A stretch of DNA of 45,248 nucleotides from Pseudomonadota bacterium (lineage in GTDB: Bacteria; Pseudomonadota; Gammaproteobacteria; Halothiobacillales; Halothiobacillaceae), in assembly GCA_021795795.1 (NCBI GenBank), contig JAJYPA010000015.1, forward strand, positions 1 through 45,248, written 5' to 3'. How positions within the stretch are numbered: the first letter of the stretch is position 1; each line of letters begins with the position of its first letter. The translations under genes were made by a program, and so were the position numbers. This document shows positions 25,590-34,494 of this stretch, in pieces. The notes beneath the pieces are model-generated. The model saw only the letters and a program-made list of their open reading frames with translations, was not told the DNA's origin and ran no database searches.

Positions 25590-26072
25590 ATGGCAACGAT
25601 CATCCTTTATGAAAAACCGGGATGCCGCAATCAGGCGTTACAAAAGCAAGAGCTTCTGGCTGCCGGACACGAACTGGATGTGCGAGATCTATTGTCGACC
25701 CCGTGGCGCGCAGAGACGCTGTGGCCTTTTTTCCAGGATATGGCCATAACCGAGTGGTTCAATCCAGCAGCGCCTCGGATCAAATCAGGGGAGATCGACC
25801 CGGCGTCGCTGACGGCGGATGAAGCCATCGATGCCATGCTGGCCGACCCGTTGTTGATCCGCAGGCCGCTGCTCGTATTCGAAGGTAGGAAGATGTGTGG
25901 AGTAGAAAAAATCCATCGAATATTATGGAATTATAATGATTCAGAGGAGTACTCTATGCCTCAGTCGACTGGTTGGGATGCCTGTGCCCGAACTGAATCT
26001 TGCCCGGCGGATGATCAGGGCCTTGGCTCTGATTTGTATGGCGATACGCCACCTGAATCGGTGACTGCGTGA
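25590..26072 (+). CDS. nifO: NifO, ArsC-like thioredoxin-fold nitrogenase-associated protein
   Basis: The 160-residue protein starts MATIILYEKPGCRNQALQ, the ArsC/Spx-like fold with its cysteine at C12 (a CxxN loop rather than CxxC). Further motifs are RDLLSTPW, IKSGEIDPASLTADEAIDAM and LLIRRPLLVFEG, all typical of the ArsC-related nitrogenase-associated family (NifO in Azotobacter, linked to molybdate and nitrate use). GGGAG lies upstream of the ATG at 25590. The last 38 residues go beyond the usual domain and begin with an internal ATG that has its own strong ribosome site (25944-25949). Confidence 0.85.
   Translation: MATIILYEKPGCRNQALQKQELLAAGHELDVRDLLSTPWRAETLWPFFQDMAITEWFNPAAPRIKSGEIDPASLTADEAIDAMLADPLLIRRPLLVFEGRKMCGVEKIHRILWNYNDSEEYSMPQSTGWDACARTESCPADDQGLGSDLYGDTPPESVTA
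25944..25958 (+). promoter_or_regulatory. Internal ribosome binding site and ATG within the 3' end of nifO
   Basis: GAGGAG (25944-25949) stands 6 nt before an in-frame ATG at 25956. Translation from here would give a 38-residue peptide, MPQSTGWDACARTESCPADD and on to the nifO stop. The site is better than that of nifO or nifA. A TATAAT (25932-25937) lies just upstream, without an evident -35 box. Confidence 0.4.
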
Positions 26073-26101
26073 ATGAACGCGCGCAAACGGGGTAACCCAT
26101 C

Positions 26102-27721
26102 ATGAATAACAACGCCACGGCTCATAATTCCCAAGAGCTGACCGCAATGTACGAGGTCAGCAAGGTTCTGAGTTCGTCTCTGGATCTGGATCACAGTCTC
26201 AACGATGTGCTTAAAACCCTGGATACCTATCTTCATATGTCACCTGCCATGATTCTGTTGCGGATGGACGACAGTCATGTCGGCGTCATGGCCGCAACGG
26301 GCCTGACCGCAGCCGAGATGGAGCGCGGCCGTTATCAGCTCGGAGAGGGCATGATCGGCAAGATCATGCGTGTGGGTATGCCCGTCGTCATCCCGGATAC
26401 CTCGCAGGAACCCGAATTTCTGCATCGCACAGTGCAGAAGGATGCTTCGCGCCAACACCTGCACGCCTTCGTTGGTGTTCCGATCAAGGTCGGCTTTGAT
26501 TGTATCGGCGTCTTGGCCATCTACCGTACCGAGCAGCACAAAGGAATCAGTTTCGGCTCCGATGTGCGGATGCTCCAGATGGTCGCCAATCTGGTTGGCC
26601 AGACCGTTAGCCTGCACCAGGGCATCACGGCGGAACGCAACCGGCTGATTCAGGAAAAACACCGGCTGCAGAAGGAACAGAGCAAGCGCTATAACATCGA
26701 CAACGTCATTGGCAACAGCAAGGCCATGCAGTCGGTGTTCGCCGACGTGCACCAGGCAGCGCCAAGCAAGGCGACCGTGCTGCTGCGTGGCGAGTCGGGC
26801 ACGGGCAAGGAAGTCATCGCGCGCGCAATTCACGAATTGAGCCCACGTCGCGAGAAGCCGTTCGTGAAACTGAACTGTGCGGCACTGCCCGAAACGCTGC
26901 TTGAGTCCGAACTGTTCGGTCACGAGCGCGGATCGTTTACCGGCGCCACGCAGGAACGCAAGGGACGCTTCGAGCTGGCCGACGGCGGTACCTTGTTTCT
27001 GGATGAGATCGGTGAAATATCCGCTGCCTTCCAGGCCAAGTTGCTTCGGGTGCTTCAGGAGCGGGAATTCGAGAGGGTAGGGGGCACCCAGACTCGGCGC
27101 GTCGATGTGCGCATTATCACCGCAACCAACCGGAACCTGGAAGAAGCCGTCAGCAAGGGCGAATTCCGTGCCGATCTGTACTACCGGATCAATGTAGTCA
27201 GCATCTTCCTGCCACCACTGCGCGAACGACGTGAAGACATTCCTGCGATGGTGAGCTATTTCGTTGAGCGGTTCAACGATGAAAACAACCGCCGGTTGAC
27301 GTTCAACCCCGATGCGATGCAAACCATGTTGTCCTGCTTCTGGCCCGGCAATGTGCGTGAATTGGAGAACTGCATCGAACGCACCTGCACCATGCTGCGC
27401 GGGGATGTCATTCGTCAGACCGATATCCCCTGTCAGCGCAATCAGTGTTTATCCATGTCATTGCGCCCCGCCGCTGGTGGACATCCCATCGTGACTCTTT
27501 CCGTTCCCTCCCGGTCGGTGGCATCTTCTGCTGCCAGTGAAGGGGTTGATGGAGGTGAACAGATCACTGAAGTTGTACCACTGACCGAACGGGATCGACT
27601 GATCCAGGCTATGGAACGCTGTGGATGGGTACAGGCCAAAGCCGCACGGCTGCTGAACACCACCACGCGCAAACTGGGTTACGCACTGCTCAAATACGGT
27701 ATTGAGGTGAAGCGATTGTAG
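26102..27721 (+). CDS. nifA: NifA, sigma-54-dependent activator, oxygen-sensitive type
   Basis: The 539-residue protein has a GAF domain (about 25-170), an AAA+ domain (about 200-430) with Walker A GESGTGKE (230-237), the sigma-54 loop GSFTGA (277-282; usually GAFTGA) and Walker [11 protein letters not shown], and a Fis-type helix-turn-helix at the C-terminus ([20 protein letters not shown]). Between ATPase and linker lie C412-x11-C424-x19-C444-x4-C449, the metal/oxygen-sensing motif of rhizobial-type NifA. No NifL is seen. It activates the sigma-54 nif promoters and is the last gene of the draT operon, 29 bp after nifO. Confidence 0.96.
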   Translation: MNNNATAHNSQELTAMYEVSKVLSSSLDLDHSLNDVLKTLDTYLHMSPAMILLRMDDSHVGVMAATGLTAAEMERGRYQLGEGMIGKIMRVGMPVVIPDTSQEPEFLHRTVQKDASRQHLHAFVGVPIKVGFDCIGVLAIYRTEQHKGISFGSDVRMLQMVANLVGQTVSLHQGITAERNRLIQEKHRLQKEQSKRYNIDNVIGNSKAMQSVFADVHQAAPSKATVLLRGESGTGKEVIARAIHELSPRREKPFVKLNCAALPETLLESELFGHERGSFTGATQERKGRFELADGGTLFLDEIGEISAAFQAKLLRVLQEREFERVGGTQTRRVDVRIITATNRNLEEAVSKGEFRADLYYRINVVSIFLPPLRERREDIPAMVSYFVERFNDENNRRLTFNPDAMQTMLSCFWPGNVRELENCIERTCTMLRGDVIRQTDIPCQRNQCLSMSLRPAAGGHPIVTLSVPSRSVASSAASEGVDGGEQITEVVPLTERDRLIQAMERCGWVQAKAARLLNTTTRKLGYALLKYGIEVKRL

Positions 27722-27818
27722 GTTTTGTAACAAGCCATCACCAACGCATGAATAAAGACCAGGGCTTCTGCCGCGCAGACTCCTAGCGCCGTTGGCGAGC
27801 AGATGGTGTCAGGTTCAT

Positions 27819-27851
27819 AAAAGTGTCCACTAACAAACGGACGGACACTTT
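27819..27851. repeat. Inverted repeat after nifA
   Basis: AAAGTGTCC and GGACACTTT flank a 14-nt loop, with a nested GGACGGAC. It begins about 100 bp after the nifA stop and could act as a weak terminator or be the relic of an insertion end. The rest of 27722-27973 shows no gene. Confidence 0.4.
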
Positions 27852-27973
27852 GTACCTAACTCAATACCCGTAAGAACAGGTGGAACGGCCGGACGCTTAT
27901 GGCGTTCCCAGGTGACTGTACTTCAAGGGGGCTTTCTTTTGGGTTAACCCGATGGTTGTTCAATTCGACTAAT

Positions 27974-28000
27974 AAAAAAACCCGCTCAATAGCGGGTTTT
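27974..28000. terminator. Bidirectional terminator between nifA and phosphoribulokinase
   Basis: AAAAAAACCCGCT-CAAT-AGCGGGTTTT forms a perfect stem with T-runs on both strands, so it can end transcripts of both convergent genes. It lies 29 bp after the prk stop codon. Confidence 0.9.
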
Positions 28001-28028
28001 CGTGTTTCTTATCGACTGAAAGCCGTTA

Positions 28029-28922
28029 TCAGGCTTTACGTCGTTCGATCATGTTGTAGATGATTGGTGTGAGGATCAAGTCCATTGCATAGCTCATTTT
28101 GCCACCTGGAACGACGATGGTGTTATAACGAGACATAAATGAGCTGGGGATCATCGACAGCAGGTAAGGGAAATCCGCCCCTGCCTTCTTGGGGTTGCTG
28201 AAGTGGATAATGACCATGCTCTCATCAGGCGTGGGGATGTCGCGCGTAATGAATGGATTGGAGGTGTCCACAGTCGGTATCCGCTGGAAGTTGATATCCG
28301 TGCGGGAGAACTGAGGTGTGATGTGATTCACATAGTCGGGCATCCTGCGAAGAATCGTGTCGACTGTGGCTTCAGCGGAATAGCCGCGTTCTGCGTTGTC
28401 ACGGAAGATCTTCTGGATCCATTCCAGATTGATGATGGGGACAACGCCCACGCCCAGATCCACGTGAGCCGAAGCATCAACGCTGTCTGTTTTGACCAGA
28501 CCGTGCAGGCCTTCGTAGAACAGCAGATCAGAACCGGCCGGGATATCTTCCCACGGGGTGAACTCGCCGGGTTTGAGGTGCGTGTTTAGGCGTGCATTGT
28601 GTTCGGCCGCTTCCTGATCGCTGTGGATGTAATAGCGTTTTTTACCGGTACCAGATTCGCCGTAGGTTTTGAACAGTTCGGCCAGTTTGTCAAAGTGGTT
28701 GGCTTCCGGACCGAAATGGGAGAAGGAGAAATTGCCCAGAGCTTCCGCCTTTTTGACAGCTTCTCTAAATTCCACCCGAGATAAGCTATGGAAGCTGTCA
28801 CCTTCAATCACGACAGGCGTGAGTGACTCGCGGCGAAATACGTGTTCAAAAGCACGCTTTACAGTGGTGGTGCCAGCGCCGGACGAACCGGTGACAGCCA
28901 CAACGGGATGCTTAACAGACAT
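28029..28922 (-). CDS. prk: Phosphoribulokinase
   Basis: The 297-residue Calvin-cycle kinase phosphorylates ribulose 5-phosphate to the RuBisCO substrate. P-loop GSSGAGTTTVKRAFEHVF (12-29), IEGDSFHSLSR and FYEGLHGLV (catalytic region) are those of the proteobacterial class I enzyme, which is octameric and NADH-activated; the length fits that class rather than the longer plant/cyanobacterial form. It stands alone, with no other cbb gene near it. Together with nif it marks an autotrophic diazotroph. Confidence 0.97.
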   Translation of the reverse strand: MSVKHPVVAVTGSSGAGTTTVKRAFEHVFRRESLTPVVIEGDSFHSLSRVEFREAVKKAEALGNFSFSHFGPEANHFDKLAELFKTYGESGTGKKRYYIHSDQEAAEHNARLNTHLKPGEFTPWEDIPAGSDLLFYEGLHGLVKTDSVDASAHVDLGVGVVPIINLEWIQKIFRDNAERGYSAEATVDTILRRMPDYVNHITPQFSRTDINFQRIPTVDTSNPFITRDIPTPDESMVIIHFSNPKKAGADFPYLLSMIPSSFMSRYNTIVVPGGKMSYAMDLILTPIIYNMIERRKA

Positions 28923-29129
28923 GGCTTCTCCTTAATAAAACAAATTGAAGATCTAATTGGATCAAGGGTTGCTCACCCGCTTTACAGCGCGTGTTCATTG
29001 ATCGAATAAGACACCGGGTCCAACAAAAACCAAGCTTGGGATTCTAGGCTTTTATCCTTTGTCTCACAAGTTGTTGATGCGTTCAGGCGTGATCTTTTAA
29101 CTGACAGCCCCGGGTTTCTGGTTGGAAAA

Positions 29130-29402
29130 TCATGAATCCGATTTTATTTTGCGCAGGTGGATATTCCGCAGCAAGCCCATTGTCGGGCGAATCAGGAACT
29201 GGATCGAAGCGATCAGGAAAACCCAAGCACCTGCACTTGCCAGACCAGGGACAATAAAAAACACGCTGCCCAAAATAAACCACAGCGCGATGAGGAAATC
29301 GTTGAACAGGATCGCGGTTTCATAGCGGTTCTGGATGATCAGCTCATCTCTGCCGAAACGGATATCGGTTTGCTCTTTGCTGGAATCAATCGATTGGGGC
29401 AT
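29130..29402 (-). CDS. YrhK-like small membrane protein
   Basis: The 90-residue protein resembles the YrhK domain: FGRDELIIQNRYETAILFND precedes two membrane helices (about 35-55 and 57-76) with LWFILGSVFFIVPGL and AGAWVFLIASIQFLIRP, and a basic tail HLRKIKSDS. The family's function is unknown. The gene begins 9 bp after trmB and may be co-transcribed with it. No terminator is evident downstream. Confidence 0.7.
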   Translation of the reverse strand: MPQSIDSSKEQTDIRFGRDELIIQNRYETAILFNDFLIALWFILGSVFFIVPGLASAGAWVFLIASIQFLIRPTMGLLRNIHLRKIKSDS

Positions 29403-29411
29403 GGGGACGGC

Positions 29412-30125
29412 TCAGTCGTTATTGGATCGTCGATAAAGCAGGTCAAACACAGCGTGTTCCAGACGAATGCCCCGTCGCTCGAACTTGGTTTCTGGTCGCC
29501 AGCCGGGGCGCGCGTTTTCTCCGGAGCCGCTATGCTCTGCAGAAAAATCCGGATGGACATCGAGCACCGAGCGCATGTGTTCGGCATAGGGCGCCCAGTC
29601 GGTGGCCAGATGCCACAGCCCGCCGGGTTTGAGCTTTTGGCTGACCAGGCTCGCAAATTCTGTTTGTACGATTCGCCGTTTGTGGTGTCGCGCTTTACGC
29701 CAAGGGTCTGGGAAATAAAGCAGTAAGCGATCCAGACTGGCGTTCGCGATACGGCTTTGGATGAACGGTACGGCGTCTTCGGCCACGATGCGAATATTCG
29801 TCAAGCCCAGGCGTTCGACGCCCAGTGCCAAGTGGCCGATGCCGGGCCTGTGGACTTCGATGCCGATAAAATCTTGGTCCGGGGCTGCTGCGGCCATGTG
29901 CAGCAGGCTTTCACCATTGCCAAAACCAATCTCCAGGGTGACCGGCGCGCTGCGTCCAAATACAGCTTCGAGATCGAGCAAATCGCCCTCTGCCTTGAGT
30001 TCCAGCGAGGGCAAAAGCTCGTTGATTGCGCGAAACTGCGCGGTGGTGAGCCGCCCTTCACGCCGGATAAACGAGCGGATGGGACGGTGCGTATGGGGCG
30101 CTGGTGGCGTGTCGGTAGTCATCAT
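29412..30125 (-). CDS. trmB: tRNA (guanine-N7)-methyltransferase TrmB
   Basis: The 237-residue enzyme makes m7G46 in tRNA. It has the class I SAM site LEIGFGNGESLLHMA, FIGIEVHRPGIG, the family signature LYFPDPWRKARHHKRRIVQ and the C-terminal TKFERRG. A Thr/Pro/His-rich leader precedes. It lies 7 bp downstream of thiG, a pairing common in proteobacteria. Confidence 0.96.
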   Translation of the reverse strand: MMTTDTPPAPHTHRPIRSFIRREGRLTTAQFRAINELLPSLELKAEGDLLDLEAVFGRSAPVTLEIGFGNGESLLHMAAAAPDQDFIGIEVHRPGIGHLALGVERLGLTNIRIVAEDAVPFIQSRIANASLDRLLLYFPDPWRKARHHKRRIVQTEFASLVSQKLKPGGLWHLATDWAPYAEHMRSVLDVHPDFSAEHSGSGENARPGWRPETKFERRGIRLEHAVFDLLYRRSNND

Positions 30126-30132
30126 CGTGTCG

Positions 30133-30924
<792 letters not shown>

Positions 30925-31086
30925 AAGTCGTGGTTGCCTTGTGTTTTGTTTGCCGAATGATTCGTATGGATTCGTTCTGGCTGTCTATCTCGATGGGATC
31001 AGGTGTCTTGTGCCCCGCGTGCGATTCAGGCCGGGACTGTGACGATTTTACACGTATCGTCAAACCCGGCGGATGGCTATCTGCTG

Positions 31087-32109
31087 TCAGTGTCGTTGTT
31101 CTGCCGTCTCAGGAAAAGGGCCGGGTTGCAATGTGCACGGCTGTCCTTCGATGAGGAGTTCGTCGTGCAGATGATTCAAGCGTATGACCGCGAGAAAGAC
31201 CTGCATGTCCTCATTGCCAACCCGGCAGATCGCACTGCGTACGATTTCGCCCGCCTCGGTTTGAGGTTCGTTAGCTGGATGAATGACTGATTTCGGCAGA
31301 ACCGGTTCGGCCATGCGTGTGTATCCGCTGACCATGCGGCGGTTGGATTTCCCGAGATAGTGCAGGCGGGCGACGACTTCCTGGCCGGGATAGCAGCCCT
31401 TCTTGAAACTCACGGCCTGGAGCAGGTCGAGGTTGATCCACTGCGGAACAAAGTGCAGCACCGTTTCACGATTGATGGTGGGAATGCCGTCGTGAATTTC
31501 GGCGCAGTCCCAGGCATTTTGTGTGGTTCGTTGTGGCAAATGAGGGGTCAGTGCCAGTAGCGCATGGGTCGGTCCCTGCAATGAAAGTCGAGTGTCATCG
31601 CCTAAGTGTTCCCATGTCGCGACCACGCCCGAGGGCAGGGTGCTCTGGGCGAGAGGATCCGCTGGTGATGTAGCCATGCCGCTGGCGGCCAGCAAAGCCG
31701 GATCGGGGTTCAGTACGCCGATACTTTGCCAGTCATCACTGATCTCGATAAGAACACGGCGACGAAGCACGTACAGTTTCAACGTTTTGAACAGATCGGC
31801 CGCGAGTTCGGCGGGCACGGTCAGACGATAGGTCATGCCTTGTCCACCGTCTTGCGAACGCAGCGGATGGATGAGCACGGTAGTTAAAATCCGTCCTTTG
31901 GCGTTGCACAGTGCGCCGCGTGCCGCATGGCTGTCATCGAGCGACAGGATTTCCTGAGTCAGCATGGCTTGCAGGAAATCGCCCGCTTCCTCGCCGCAGA
32001 CAAGCAGGCTGGCTCGTGTGTCCAGCAAAACCCAGGCAGCCGCCGATGGGCTGGCAGGGTGAGCCGGTTCCGGATGTGTCTGCAGAAACAGTGACCACTC
32101 GTTATTCAT
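31087..32109 (-). CDS. ygfZ: YgfZ/GcvT-like folate-dependent Fe-S repair protein
   Basis: The 340-residue protein has the YgfZ signature KGCYPGQEVVARLHYLGK and the GcvT-like fold, with ARGALCNAKGRILTTVLI near the N-terminus. YgfZ (IBA57 in eukaryotes) uses folate and helps maintain certain [4Fe-4S] proteins such as MiaB. The signature cysteine is present. The start at 32109 gives the usual family beginning; the extension to 32157 has no ribosome site. Confidence 0.92.
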   Translation of the reverse strand: MNNEWSLFLQTHPEPAHPASPSAAAWVLLDTRASLLVCGEEAGDFLQAMLTQEILSLDDSHAARGALCNAKGRILTTVLIHPLRSQDGGQGMTYRLTVPAELAADLFKTLKLYVLRRRVLIEISDDWQSIGVLNPDPALLAASGMATSPADPLAQSTLPSGVVATWEHLGDDTRLSLQGPTHALLALTPHLPQRTTQNAWDCAEIHDGIPTINRETVLHFVPQWINLDLLQAVSFKKGCYPGQEVVARLHYLGKSNRRMVSGYTRMAEPVLPKSVIHPANEPQTEAGEIVRSAICRVGNEDMQVFLAVIRLNHLHDELLIEGQPCTLQPGPFPETAEQRH

Positions 32110-32186
32110 GTCGTTATCTTTTCGTGAATTCAGTAGGGTGAAAGAATAACACTGCACAAGCTACTCTGCCCGAGCCGAGCGCGGTG

Positions 32187-33299
32187 TCAATTCATTCGAT
32201 GCCGGAACAACCAGCCTGCAAATGCCAGCGTCACAAGGCCGATGATCGCCAATGGCCAGAATTCGTCAATCAGAGAATCGAACGAGCTGCCTTCGAGAAA
32301 TACGCCGCGCAAAATGATCATGAGATAGCGCATGGGGTTGATCAGGGTCAGATCCTGCACGATCGGTGGCATGTTGGCGATGGGGGTGGCAAAACCCGAG
32401 AGGATGATGGCGGGCACCAGAAACAGGAATACACCAAGTACCGCCTGCTGCAGAGTGGTGGCCAGCGCGGAAATCATCAGTCCGACGCCGATTGCAGACA
32501 TCAGAAAAAGCCCGAGTCCCACAAACAGGGTGCCGATGTGGCCTTCGAACGGGACGCCGAACAGATGAACGGCCAGAAAAATAGTCACGCCGCCCTCGAT
32601 CATGCCGATCACGAACCCCGGCGTGGCCTTGCCGATCAGGATTTCGACGGGGCGCAATGGCGTGACCAGTAATTGATCGAATGTGCCTTGTTCGCGCTCG
32701 CGGGCGACCGACAGGGCAGTGACGACCATCACGACCACCAGCATCAGAATGCCCACCACACCGGGCACGATGAACCAGCGACTTATGAGGTTCGGGTTGA
32801 ACCACGCACGGGAGACGATCACCGAGGGCGGTGCGGCGAGGTGATGCGTTTGCTGCCATTGGGCGTTGAAGTCGGCCACGATGCTGCTGGCGTAGCCCAG
32901 TGCGATGGCGGCGGTATTCGAATTGCGCCCATCGATGATCAGTTGCACGGTGGCGGGTTTGCCGCTATCCAGATCCTGCTCGAAGCGCGGTCCGATATGC
33001 AGGACCATCAATGCCTCACGCTGATCGATCACGTGTTTTATCTCGTCCTCATGCGTCAATCGGGCGGTGATCTCAAAATGCTGCGATCCGGTAAAACGCG
33101 CAACCAGCGATTGAGCTGCCTGACCACCATCCTGGTTATAGATGGCCAACGGGATGTGATTGAGATCGAAGGTTGCCGCGAAACTGAACACCACAAGCTG
33201 AATGATGGGCGGGCCGATAACGACGAATCGTGCCTTGGGGTCGCGAAGCAACGCCTGAAACTCTTTGATGGCGAGCGCGAAAATCCGTTGCCACATCAT
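32187..33299 (-). CDS. ABC-2 type exporter permease (second)
   Basis: The 370-residue membrane protein has an N-terminal helix (about 22-42), a large periplasmic domain (about 45-175) and five C-terminal helices, the YhhJ/YbhR layout. The motif REREQGTFDQLLVTPLRPVEILIGK marks the ABC-2 coupling region. It starts at ATG 33299 with GAGG 5 nt upstream. It is the last gene of a four-gene exporter operon and overlaps neither neighbour: 13 bp separate it from the first permease. Confidence 0.92.
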   Translation of the reverse strand: MMWQRIFALAIKEFQALLRDPKARFVVIGPPIIQLVVFSFAATFDLNHIPLAIYNQDGGQAAQSLVARFTGSQHFEITARLTHEDEIKHVIDQREALMVLHIGPRFEQDLDSGKPATVQLIIDGRNSNTAAIALGYASSIVADFNAQWQQTHHLAAPPSVIVSRAWFNPNLISRWFIVPGVVGILMLVVVMVVTALSVAREREQGTFDQLLVTPLRPVEILIGKATPGFVIGMIEGGVTIFLAVHLFGVPFEGHIGTLFVGLGLFLMSAIGVGLMISALATTLQQAVLGVFLFLVPAIILSGFATPIANMPPIVQDLTLINPMRYLMIILRGVFLEGSSFDSLIDEFWPLAIIGLVTLAFAGWLFRHRMN

Positions 33300-33312
33300 G
33301 GATTCCTCAAAA

Positions 33313-34494
33313 TCATTCCAGGGATTTGCGGATCTTTCGTCGGCTGGCGCCGAGGAAAAACGCTGCAATGGCCAGCATGGCCAGGGTATTGGGCCAAATC
33401 ACGCCGTTGACATCGCCAGCCAGAAACAGTGTGTGCAGAATCACGATGAAGTAGCGCGCCGAGACAATGTACGTCAGGTTCTGCAACCAGCCGGGCATGC
33501 TGCCGATATCGAAGATAAAGCCAGAAAGCATGAAGGCGGGCAGGAAGGTGGTGATGATGGCGATCAGGCTGGCGACAAACTGGTTTTTGGCCACGATCGA
33601 GATGAACAGCCCCATGCCCAGTGCTGTCAGCAGGAAGATGGCGGAAGTCAGGATCAGGATCCATGGGCTGCCGAGGAAGGGAACATGGAACAACCAGATG
33701 GCCATGGAGACGGAAAGCGCCATCCCGCCCATGCCAAGCACAAAATAGGGTATGAGCTTGCCGAGCAGGATTTCGTTGAGGTGCACGGGTGTGACCATCA
33801 GCGCTTCGAGCGTGCCGCGTTCCCATTCGCGCGCCATCACCAGAGCCGTGAGCAGTGCGCCGATCAGGGTCATGATGACGGCAATCAGGCCGGGGACGAG
33901 GTAATCGCGACTGCGCAATTCGGGGTTGAACCAGATACGGCTGGCCACCACTACGGGTTGATCTGCCGAGTGTCCTACTGCCGTTGCACGGGCACTCAGC
34001 CAGCCCTGCCAGGCTGCCTGAATATAGGCTTGGGTCAGTCGAGCCTGATTGGCATCCACGCCGTTGACGATGATCTGCACGGGGGCCTGGTTTGCCGCAT
34101 TGCTCAGCTTGGCCGAAAAATCACTGGGCAGATGAACGATGGCATCGACGGTTCGGTTCAGCATCCAGCGTTCGGCGGTAGGGAGGTTTGGTGCGGTTTT
34201 CGGGCTGAAGTAGGTGGATTGGTCGAACGCGCCGAATAGGGCCGCAGTTTGCGAATCCGGCGCATCGGCGACCAGTGCGATGGGAATGTGCTTGGCGTTG
34301 AGCGAGACGCCATAGCCGAAAATCAGGAGCAGGACGACGGGCATCAAAAAGGCGATGGCGATGCTGGACGGGTCACGCAGGATTTGCAGGGTTTCCTTGC
34401 GGATCAGCCCGAACAGTCGTCGTCCGGCTCCGCCGCGAGCGAGTGCTGTATCTGGCGTGTTCTGTGCCGTTGTGTTCCGGGCCTTCGTATTCAT
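33313..34494 (-). CDS. ABC-2 type exporter permease (first)
   Basis: The 393-residue permease is a paralogue of the next gene, with one N-terminal helix (LMPVVLLLIFGYGVSL), a periplasmic domain and five C-terminal helices. It carries the coupling motif REWERGTLEALMVTPVHLNEILLGK. It resembles YbhS, and the two permeases probably form a heterodimer. Its start overlaps the end of the ATPase gene by 4 bp. The N-terminus has a Thr/Gly-rich leader of unknown meaning. Confidence 0.93.
   Translation of the reverse strand: MNTKARNTTAQNTPDTALARGGAGRRLFGLIRKETLQILRDPSSIAIAFLMPVVLLLIFGYGVSLNAKHIPIALVADAPDSQTAALFGAFDQSTYFSPKTAPNLPTAERWMLNRTVDAIVHLPSDFSAKLSNAANQAPVQIIVNGVDANQARLTQAYIQAAWQGWLSARATAVGHSADQPVVVASRIWFNPELRSRDYLVPGLIAVIMTLIGALLTALVMAREWERGTLEALMVTPVHLNEILLGKLIPYFVLGMGGMALSVSMAIWLFHVPFLGSPWILILTSAIFLLTALGMGLFISIVAKNQFVASLIAIITTFLPAFMLSGFIFDIGSMPGWLQNLTYIVSARYFIVILHTLFLAGDVNGVIWPNTLAMLAIAAFFLGASRRKIRKSLE

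Noticed and set aside
26240..27322. Minus-strand frame of 360 codons opposite nifA
   Set aside because: Antisense shadow; the plus strand encodes a complete NifA.
30925..31086. TPP riboswitch or thiS before thiG
   Set aside because: No THI-box pattern was recognised and no frame ending in Gly-Gly fits into the gap.
33265..34239. Plus-strand frame of 324 codons opposite the ABC permeases
   Set aside because: It is rich in Asp/Gly/His/Gln, typical of reverse-complemented membrane-protein genes, and has no domain.
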